This document shows, piece after piece, positions 57,776 to 64,000 of a DNA stretch of 64,000 bases. This stretch comes from an uncultured Colwellia sp. GTDB taxonomy: Bacteria; Pseudomonadota; Gammaproteobacteria; Enterobacterales; Alteromonadaceae. The position numbers and the translations under genes were made by a program. Every line of letters starts with the position of its first letter. Position 1 is the stretch's first letter. The notes beneath the pieces were generated by a model that did not search any database, was not told where the DNA came from, and was given only the letters and a program-made list of their open reading frames with translations. Where the stretch lies: positions 1 through 64,000 of the forward strand of contig CAJXQJ010000016.1 of NCBI GenBank assembly GCA_913058245.1, read 5' to 3'.

Positions 57776-59641
57776 TTAAAAAGTTGATTGTCGATTGTCT
57801 TGCATGGTTTTAATCACTTTAAATGCATCTTTTAAGTGTTCACGCTCAAGCTTTGAAATTTCTTTTGGCGACAGGTAATTATTGGGCTTTTGACTTAGTT
57901 GTAATTTATTCGCTTGATGCTCCATACGCAGCATACTTAAAAATTCATACGCATCAATAAGGTTTGCCGCGGAGGCTTTAGTTAATGATGGTGTACCGGC
58001 TGCTTGTTGAAGCCGTTCAATGGTGTTTACGGAAGCAACGCCTTCTGACAATGCATAAATACGGGCAAGATCAACTATTGGTGCTATACCATTGTGCTTT
58101 AGGTCTAGTGTTGCTTTATTTTCACCATCTTGTATCAATACGAAGTCACGAAAAAAACCTAATGGTGGTCTAAGTTGCAAAGCATTTCGAGATAAATGCG
58201 CAATAAACAAAGTACTGCGTTGAGTGGTTTTCAGCATTTTTTCACGCACAGTATTAAGTAATCGACTATCACCATGAACAGTCGTTAAGTCGAAGAAAAT
58301 ACTGCAATGCATAAGAGATTTTGGATCAGGGTGATTGATCCAATGAGCAAAATATTGTGCCCATTTTTCTTGTGTTTGGCACCATTTTTCATTAGTTGCC
58401 ATCACCTCGCCAGGGCAATAAATAAAGCCGCATGCGGCAAGGCCATCAGAAACAAATGTTGCGAGATCTTTAAACCAAGGCTGATGTTGTGGCTGTAAAT
58501 CATTTGAGATGATGATGGCGTTGTCTTGATCTGAATGGGCAAATTGTTCTTGTCGAGCTTGTGAACCTGCGGCTAGCCAAGCGTAAGGAACAGGAGCAGG
58601 GCCAAGTAACTTTTCCGCCATGGTGATTAAGCGTATGGTAAATGCCATAGTGATGGCGCTAATGCTTTTACCGACATGATCAGCAGTAGTGCCTAGCTTT
58701 GCCATACGAATTTGCAATTTAGGGATCATTTTACTAATTTCTGCTAACTCGCTTACGGATTTCGCTTTATGTATGACACTCGTGATGTTAACGGCATTTT
58801 GTCCTTCGTTATTCATAAGATCGGTAACTGTCACCATACCTTTTAGTTGATTATTGGCAGTTACGGGTAAGTGATGAATATGTTTTTGAGTCATCATCAT
58901 TAACGCATCATAGGCGGTGTTTTTAATGTCTATGGTGGTCATGTTATCAGTCATGATCGTTGTGACAGGCTGTTGAATATCAAGCGCTTGTGCAACACAG
59001 CGGCGGCGAATGTCTTTGTCAGTTACTATACCTAAAGGAATATCTTTATTGGCAATAACCAAACACGAAAATCCACGCTCGGTCATCAAAATGGCTGCTT
59101 GCTGGATGCTTGTATCAGGCGTAACCGTGACCACAGGACTATGATAAAAATTGGCAATTGAGCTATTAAGTAAAGAAGAGTTTAAAATGGCTTCTTCATT
59201 CACTTGCAGCATTTTTTTACTAAGTCGTTGCTCAGCGGTTTGCTGAAAAAAGGCGACAACATCAGGGAATTTAGCTACTAATTCTTCGAATTTTTCATAA
59301 TTAATGCTGTAAAGCAAGGTGTCTTCGTCTGTAGTCACTTTAATGGTATTACCATTATCGTCTTGGTTACCGATACAAAAAACCGTACAAATATCCCCCT
59401 CGCCATATTTGCCAATTAATTCATTATTTTCTGTGACATAGCTTAATGCGCCCTTGCGTAGTATGTATAAATTTTTCGCAACACTACCTTGTGGCGGTAG
59501 TGCTAAACCTCGTCGAACATAACAAATACTGATCTCTTTAACGATTTTTTCTATGGTAGAAGGCGGTAGCAAACCCATGGGAGGAATTGCTTGTAAAAAC
59601 TCACTGATTTCCGTTAGTGCCGAATCCATGTCATATCTCAT
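57776..59641 (-). CDS. cNMP-binding / CBS / DUF294 nucleotidyltransferase-like protein
   Basis: 621 residues, cytoplasmic. Cyclic-nucleotide-binding domain ~15-130, two CBS domains ~168-290 (VTPDTSIQQAAILMTERGFSCLVI; MTQKHIHHLPVTANNQLKGMVTVTDLM), a DUF294 nucleotidyltransferase-like domain near 355-375 (AAGSQARQEQFAHSDQDNAII, GS and D-x-D), and a C-terminal DUF294_C helical domain ~490-610. It resembles GlnD-type regulators and likely reads adenine nucleotides. An internal ATG at 59629 is an alternative start. It diverges from the DUF4212-symporter genes, which suggests control of that transporter. Confidence 0.88.
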   Translation of the reverse strand: MRYDMDSALTEISEFLQAIPPMGLLPPSTIEKIVKEISICYVRRGLALPPQGSVAKNLYILRKGALSYVTENNELIGKYGEGDICTVFCIGNQDDNGNTIKVTTDEDTLLYSINYEKFEELVAKFPDVVAFFQQTAEQRLSKKMLQVNEEAILNSSLLNSSIANFYHSPVVTVTPDTSIQQAAILMTERGFSCLVIANKDIPLGIVTDKDIRRRCVAQALDIQQPVTTIMTDNMTTIDIKNTAYDALMMMTQKHIHHLPVTANNQLKGMVTVTDLMNNEGQNAVNITSVIHKAKSVSELAEISKMIPKLQIRMAKLGTTADHVGKSISAITMAFTIRLITMAEKLLGPAPVPYAWLAAGSQARQEQFAHSDQDNAIIISNDLQPQHQPWFKDLATFVSDGLAACGFIYCPGEVMATNEKWCQTQEKWAQYFAHWINHPDPKSLMHCSIFFDLTTVHGDSRLLNTVREKMLKTTQRSTLFIAHLSRNALQLRPPLGFFRDFVLIQDGENKATLDLKHNGIAPIVDLARIYALSEGVASVNTIERLQQAAGTPSLTKASAANLIDAYEFLSMLRMEHQANKLQLSQKPNNYLSPKEISKLEREHLKDAFKVIKTMQDNRQSTF

Positions 59642-59707
59642 TTAAAAGTAAAATGCGTTTGTTGTATGTATTTAGGGACTTTAGCAACATGAAGTCAACT
59701 GTTTAGC

Positions 59708-59741
59708 CTAGCTCCTAGACTAAAGTTTAATAGGAGCGTAG
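59708..59741. promoter_or_regulatory. Inverted repeat in the divergent promoter region
   Basis: CTAGCTCCTA (59708-59717) pairs with TAGGAGC-G-TAG (59731-59741) with one bulge and a 13-base loop. It lies in the 286-base gap between the cNMP/CBS/DUF294 gene and the symporter genes. It could be an operator for both. Confidence 0.4.
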
Positions 59742-59927
59742 AAAAAAGGTTGCTAGTGTGTAGGTCAGAGTAGGTTAAGTATTCATTTCCCCGACGTTGG
59801 TCATACTAACAGGTCGAATTAATAGTCAACCTCTCTTTAAATAACAGGTGAAGTTAGCGTATAAAAATCATAAAACGCTGTGCCTAAAAGGCTTAATTGG
59901 CCTGATAGGAATAATTGCTAGGAGAGA

Positions 59928-60185
59928 ATGATGGAAGGTGAAGGTAATACAACATATTGGCAGGAAAATCTGCGCTTAATATTTATATGTCTTGCCATTT
60001 GGTTCGTAGTTTCGTTTGGTTTAGGTCTACTGCTTGTAGAACCGTTAAATGCGATACGTCTGGGTGGATACAAACTAGGCTTTTGGTTTGCACAACAAGG
60101 TTCAATTTACTCATTTTTAGGTTTGATTTTTTGGTATGGCGCCAAAATGAACAAGCTTGATAAAAAATACCATTCGGAGGACTAA
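59928..60185 (+). CDS. DUF4212 small subunit of sodium:solute symporter
   Basis: 85 residues with two transmembrane helices (LIFICLAIWFVVSFGLGLLLVEPL and GSIYSFLGLIFWYGAKMN). It matches DUF4212, the short protein always paired with the VC_2705-type symporter. TAGGAGAGA precedes ATG 59928; the next codon is also ATG. It ends two bases before the symporter gene. Confidence 0.92.
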   Translation: MMEGEGNTTYWQENLRLIFICLAIWFVVSFGLGLLLVEPLNAIRLGGYKLGFWFAQQGSIYSFLGLIFWYGAKMNKLDKKYHSED

Positions 60186-60187
60186 AG

Positions 60188-61924
60188 ATGGAAGAGTTAA
60201 AGCTTTATACATACATTGCCGTTTTTGGAACTTTCGCAGTTTATTTCGGTATAGCTTGGTGGGCCCGCGCAGGTTCAACTAGTGATTTTTACGTTGCCGG
60301 TGGCGGCATTACACCATTGCAAAATGGTATGGCAATTGGTGCGGATTGGATGAGTGCGGCGTCATTTATTTCAATGGCCGGTTTAATTGCCTTTTTAGGT
60401 TACGGTGGCTCTGTATTTCTAATGGGTTGGACGGGTGGTTATGTACTACTTGCTATGCTGCTTGCTCCTTACATGCGTAAGCATGGTAAGTTTACGGTGC
60501 CTGAATTTATTTCAGATCGTTACTATTCAAAAACGGCACGTATTGTTGCAGTAGTTTGTTTGATTATTGCTTCAGTTACATACGTTATTGGGCAAATGAA
60601 AGGTGTTGGTGTAGCGTTTTCTCGCTTCCTTGAGGTTGATTATGACCTAGGTTTAATTATCGGCATGGTAGTTGTTTGGGTATACGCAGTACTTGGTGGT
60701 ATGAAAGGTATTACTTATACACAAATCGCACAGTATGTTGTGATGATTTTTGCCTACACAATTCCAGCAGTATTTATTTCGCTACAATTAACGGGTAACC
60801 CTATTCCACAATTAGGTTTAGGTAGTACCTTAGCTGATGGAAGTGGTATTTATTTGCTTGATAAGCTAGATATGGTGGTCACTGATCTAGGCTTTAAGGA
60901 GTACACAACATCGAACATGGGCGGCACATTGAATATGTTTGCTTACACTATGTCTCTGATGATTGGTACGGCGGGTCTTCCTCACGTAATTATGCGCTTC
61001 TTCACGGTTCCATCAGTACAAGCCGCACGTCAATCTGCAGGTTATGCATTAGTATTCATTGCTTTACTTTATACAGTTGCTCCAGCAGTTGGTGCTATGG
61101 CTCGTTTCAATTTAATGAACACCATTGAACCAGCGGCAGGTCAAAATTTAGAATATGCTGAACGCCCACAATGGTTTAAAGACTGGGAAAAAACAGGTCT
61201 TTTACAATTTGAAGACAAAAATGGCGATGGCAAAGTTCAGTACACAGCGGACAAAACCACTAATGAAATGGTAAAAGTTGACCGTGATATTATGGTATTG
61301 GCTAACCCTGCTATTGCAAACTTACCTAACTGGGTTATTGCACTTGTGGCAGCGGGTGGTTTAGCGGCAGCGCTTTCAACAGCAGCCGGATTACTATTGG
61401 CGATATCCTCATCCGTTTCCCATGATTTAATGAAAGGGGTGTTTGTGCCTGATATGTCAGAGAAAAGCGAGCTGCTGGCGGGTCGAGTTACCATGACCAT
61501 AGCGATACTGTTTGCCGGATATTTGGGGATGAATCCGCCTGGATTTGCCGCGGGAACGGTGGCGCTAGCCTTTGGCTTAGCAGCGTCGTCAATTTTCCCG
61601 GCACTAATGATGGGTATATTCTCTAAGAAAATGTCAGGTAAAGCAGCGGTAGCAGGTATGATAGCGGGTATTGGTGTAACTATGTTGTATGTATTCCAAC
61701 ATAAAGGCGTTATGTTTATTCCTGGTACATCTTTCCTAGGTGATATGGGTCCAAATTGGTTCTTTGGTATTTCACCGAATGCCTTTGGCTCAGTGGGGGC
61801 TTTAGTTAACTTTGCCGTTGCTTTTGCAATGCTTAAAGTAACAGGCCCAGCGCCATCGCATATTCAAGACCTTGTTGATAATATGCGTATTCCAATTGGT
61901 GCTAATGCAGCGCATGATCACTAA
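60188..61924 (+). CDS. Sodium:solute symporter, acetate-permease (ActP) type
   Basis: 578 residues, about 13 transmembrane helices, SSS family. Visible blocks: GADWMSAASFISMAGLIAFLGYGGS, PEFISDRYYSKTARIVA, the central GTAGLPHVIMRFFTVPS and AALSTAAGLLLAISSSVSHDL. A hydrophilic loop near residues 318-375 includes an EF-hand-like DKNGDGK (Asp343, Asn345, Asp347, Gly348). Likely imports acetate or another short carboxylate with sodium. Transcribed with the DUF4212 subunit; the cNMP/CBS/DUF294 regulator is divergent. Confidence 0.92.
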   Translation: MEELKLYTYIAVFGTFAVYFGIAWWARAGSTSDFYVAGGGITPLQNGMAIGADWMSAASFISMAGLIAFLGYGGSVFLMGWTGGYVLLAMLLAPYMRKHGKFTVPEFISDRYYSKTARIVAVVCLIIASVTYVIGQMKGVGVAFSRFLEVDYDLGLIIGMVVVWVYAVLGGMKGITYTQIAQYVVMIFAYTIPAVFISLQLTGNPIPQLGLGSTLADGSGIYLLDKLDMVVTDLGFKEYTTSNMGGTLNMFAYTMSLMIGTAGLPHVIMRFFTVPSVQAARQSAGYALVFIALLYTVAPAVGAMARFNLMNTIEPAAGQNLEYAERPQWFKDWEKTGLLQFEDKNGDGKVQYTADKTTNEMVKVDRDIMVLANPAIANLPNWVIALVAAGGLAAALSTAAGLLLAISSSVSHDLMKGVFVPDMSEKSELLAGRVTMTIAILFAGYLGMNPPGFAAGTVALAFGLAASSIFPALMMGIFSKKMSGKAAVAGMIAGIGVTMLYVFQHKGVMFIPGTSFLGDMGPNWFFGISPNAFGSVGALVNFAVAFAMLKVTGPAPSHIQDLVDNMRIPIGANAAHDH

Positions 61925-61944
61925 AATTCTGTGATTGTTGAAGA

Positions 61945-61970
61945 TAAAGGCTCCATTGATGGAGCCTTTA
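61945..61970 (+). terminator. Terminator after the symporter gene
   Basis: TAAAGGCTCCAT (61945-61956) and ATGGAGCCTTTA (61959-61970), a perfect 12-base inverted repeat, 20 bases after the symporter stop. Its T run is short (CCTTTAC). Confidence 0.75.
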
Positions 61971-62038
61971 CTATTTAGTCTTTAACCTTTTTAAACATTT
62001 AGCCCTTAAAATTTTGATTTGCTGACAAAAGGATATTT

Positions 62039-62479
62039 ATGAACCGTCATACAAAACTAGCATTAATGGTAGCGCCCTTTCTTCTTATTGGTGGTTATAT
62101 TGCTTCAGATTTTTATATAGAAAATGAAGCAGGGAAACAGCGAATATTTAATATGGTTCCGTTTGGCCATTGTGATGTTATTAACCAAAAATGTATTCTT
62201 AAATCGGGTGATTTTGAGGTTAATATTTATGATGAAAAAAATACCACGACTTTAAATGCTACCTTTCCATTAGACAGTGCCACACTTTTTATGGTTGATA
62301 AAGCAGGACAAGCAACAGCCTATCCTCTTGGAATGAGTGATAGCCCTTATTATTGGCGCAGTGAAACACCGTTGAGAAGTCAAATTAGTCAAAAAGGTGA
62401 AAAATATAAATTACGGATGATTGCGAATATTAAAGGTGGTCAATATATTGCTGAGTTCTATACACAAACTGTAAAGTAG
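62039..62479 (+). CDS. Small membrane-anchored protein of unknown function
   Basis: 146 residues with one N-terminal anchor (LALMVAPFLLIGGYIASDF) and a periplasmic beta-rich part containing two Cys (HCDVINQKC) that could form a disulfide. No family recognised. AAAAGGA precedes ATG 62039. It stands alone between the symporter terminator and the sensory gene at 62770. Confidence 0.65.
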   Translation: MNRHTKLALMVAPFLLIGGYIASDFYIENEAGKQRIFNMVPFGHCDVINQKCILKSGDFEVNIYDEKNTTTLNATFPLDSATLFMVDKAGQATAYPLGMSDSPYYWRSETPLRSQISQKGEKYKLRMIANIKGGQYIAEFYTQTVK

Positions 62480-62769
62480 CCAAGGTAACTTACAATTAGG
62501 GTGTTTATTGCAAGTATTCTTTATGCAACTTAGTGAGTAGCTGAGTTTTAAGTCGATTCTATTACATTAATTCTGATTTATTACCCCGATAATTTTAGTG
62601 TTGATTGCTCATGAAAATATCATGGCTTTTACATCCTTTAGCACTCTAAAGTAAGTAGATATGATTTAGCTTTGTCGTATTGAGTATGCTTTGAACCTAG
62701 CTGCTCTTTCTATCGTCGTGTATTTTCTCTAAGATAGTCGTTATTTATCTCAATTACTTTATTGCAATT

Positions 62770-64000
62770 ATGCCAAATTTGTCTATTAAACAGAAAGTAA
62801 CACTCGCATTAATTATCTTCGTATTACTAACAGCCACTTTAGTTGGTATGTTGAGCCAATGGAGTGCCAGAAGCATTATTGAAGACAGAATGCTTGCACA
62901 AGAGCTACCAAATACGATTAAACAAATTAACGGAGAAATAGACAAAGAAATCTCTCTGATGCGTATTATTGCAGAGCAAATTGCGACAGATCCATTTATA
63001 AAAAACTGGTATGAACAAGGTCGTTCGAAAATTGGTGAACAGCAGTTATTAGAAAAGTTAACTGGCATTGCAAATAGCCATAAATTAAGTAAAACCTCTT
63101 TTGCTGATCGTGAATCCGGACATTATTGGAACCAAGATGGTTACCTTCGTCAATTGCAAAATGATAATGTGGACGGTTGGTTTTACGCCTATCGTGATAG
63201 TGGTAAAGATAGTTCGGTGAGCATTTACGCTTACCCTGATTCAGATAAAATAGATTTATTTGTTAATTACCAAGAAATTAATGGCAAAGGTTTAGCTGGT
63301 ATCGCAAAATCATTTGAAGATATTGTTAACCTATTAAGTAGTTTTAAACTAGAGCAAACTGGCTTTGTTTACTTAGTGGATGATAAAGGGATTATTCAGT
63401 TACATAAAGATAAGGGCCTTGTTGGGCAATCTATTGACAGCATCTACTCAAAAGATATTGCTGGTAATATTTTGCTTCAATCAGCATTCAGTCTTGATGA
63501 AGTACAGGAGAATAACCAAGACATATTGGTTGCGGCGAGCTTTATCCCTAGTGCACAGTGGTATGTGGTGGTACAAGTACCCAAAGCGGAAGTGTTTTCT
63601 TCATTAAATGAAACCAATACGCAGATGATCACTTGGTCTTTAGTGGTAACAACAATTGCGATTTTTGTAGCGCTATTAATTGCTAAGTCAATCACTAAAC
63701 CTATTAACTTACTTGCTGAATTATTTTTACAACTTGGTCAGGGTAAAGCCGATATATCTTACCGTATTCCTGAAAGTGGCCAAAAAGAGTTAGTTAATGT
63801 TGCGCTAGGTTATAACCAATTTATAGCTAAGCTTGAAGACGTATTTGCACAGGTCTCTCATACCACATTAGCCTTGCGAGAAACTGCCGATGCCTTACAA
63901 ACTAAAGCTGGGGAAACCATTACAAGTTCAGTAAATAATGATGAGCATTCACATCATATTTCCAGTGCCTTAGGCCAAATCAGTGAGACAGTGTCTGAAG
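62770..64000 (+). CDS. Methyl-accepting chemotaxis-type sensory protein (3' end cut by the window)
   Basis: 410 codons remain open to the edge. N-terminal helix (KVTLALIIFVLLTATLVGMLSQW), periplasmic Cache-type domain ~30-285 (NPxPSDWxY-like patterns: ESGHYWNQDGYLRQLQNDNVDGWFYAYRDSG; SIYAYPDSDKIDLFVNYQEI; SAQWYVVVQVPKAEVF), a second helix (LVVTTIAIFVALLIAKSI), HAMP (~303-355, TKPINLLAELFLQLGQGKADISYRIP) and the start of a signalling helix (LRETADALQTKAGETI). The signalling domain lies beyond the window, so a chemoreceptor is likely, but a histidine kinase is not excluded. Start at ATG 62770 has no strong ribosome site. Confidence 0.8.
   Translation, partial: MPNLSIKQKVTLALIIFVLLTATLVGMLSQWSARSIIEDRMLAQELPNTIKQINGEIDKEISLMRIIAEQIATDPFIKNWYEQGRSKIGEQQLLEKLTGIANSHKLSKTSFADRESGHYWNQDGYLRQLQNDNVDGWFYAYRDSGKDSSVSIYAYPDSDKIDLFVNYQEINGKGLAGIAKSFEDIVNLLSSFKLEQTGFVYLVDDKGIIQLHKDKGLVGQSIDSIYSKDIAGNILLQSAFSLDEVQENNQDILVAASFIPSAQWYVVVQVPKAEVFSSLNETNTQMITWSLVVTTIAIFVALLIAKSITKPINLLAELFLQLGQGKADISYRIPESGQKELVNVALGYNQFIAKLEDVFAQVSHTTLALRETADALQTKAGETITSSVNNDEHSHHISSALGQISETVSE

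Noticed and set aside
62754-63068. 104-codon minus-strand open frame
   Set aside because: It is antisense to the 5' part of the sensory gene at 62770, which has clear Cache and HAMP features.
1-64000. tRNA, rRNA, CRISPR array, insertion sequence or prophage
   Set aside because: Read by eye through all gaps; no tRNA cloverleaf, regularly spaced repeats, transposase or integrase seen. A computed search could still find a small RNA.

Overview
The window is AT-rich chromosomal DNA of a marine gammaproteobacterium of the Alteromonadales. It most resembles Colwelliaceae (Colwellia/Thalassotalea type). I base this on an ilv operon in the E-D-A order, a ubiE-ubiJ-ubiB operon, a gmk-rpoZ-spoT-(ridA)-trmH-recG block, greB, a DUF4212/ActP-type symporter pair, many signalling genes and low-GC codon use. 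The placement comes from remembered gene orders and protein families, not from a search. I see no rRNA, tRNA, insertion sequence, prophage or CRISPR.

Layout. 1-4620: end of an isoleucine/valine operon (ilvE cut at the left edge, ilvD, ilvA). 4735-9837: a DUF418 membrane protein, ubiK, rep helicase and a membrane diguanylate cyclase. 9856-15182 (minus): two similar-sized solute-binding proteins flanking a DUF1456 gene and the ubiquinone operon ubiE-ubiJ-ubiB. 15296-21912 (minus): recG, trmH, a RidA protein, spoT, rpoZ, gmk. 22043-29744 (minus): a REC-GGDEF regulator and a 2231-residue kinase/ATPase/GAF/histidine-kinase/receiver/Hpt protein, which probably form a phosphorelay ending in c-di-GMP. 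30167-35408: a TonB-dependent receptor, then a three-gene set (Trp-rich membrane protein, HAD hydrolase, DUF1361). 35608-43759: aromatic/aspartate aminotransferase, an exported methyltransferase, DUF445, a periplasmic cyclophilin, an SDR and an M16 lipoprotein peptidase. 44024-44677: an OmpA-type lipoprotein. 44934-52271: an adaptor/ABC/two-permease export system followed by its own sigma-54 activator and sensor kinase. 52343-57762: greB, GNAT, an RRM protein, MarC, two unknown envelope proteins and an exonuclease. 57776-61924: a cNMP/CBS/DUF294 protein divergent from a DUF4212 + sodium:solute symporter pair. 62039-64000: a small anchored protein and the start of a Cache/HAMP sensory protein cut by the right edge.

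Three observations stand out. (1) The export operon at 44934 is preceded by a full sigma-54 promoter layout: a three-half-site repeat as candidate activator site, an exact IHF consensus and a GG-N10-GC core. It fits the sigma-54 activator encoded in the same cluster. (2) A ~75-bp element, about 75% identical between two copies, lies in the 3' untranslated region of two unrelated genes (the aminotransferase and the M16 peptidase). Both copies have the same orientation relative to transcription and each sits just before an intrinsic terminator. It is a candidate undescribed structured RNA or repeat family. (3) The giant signalling protein carries an N-terminal Ser/Thr-kinase-like domain whose catalytic Asp is replaced by Asn, which suggests a pseudokinase.
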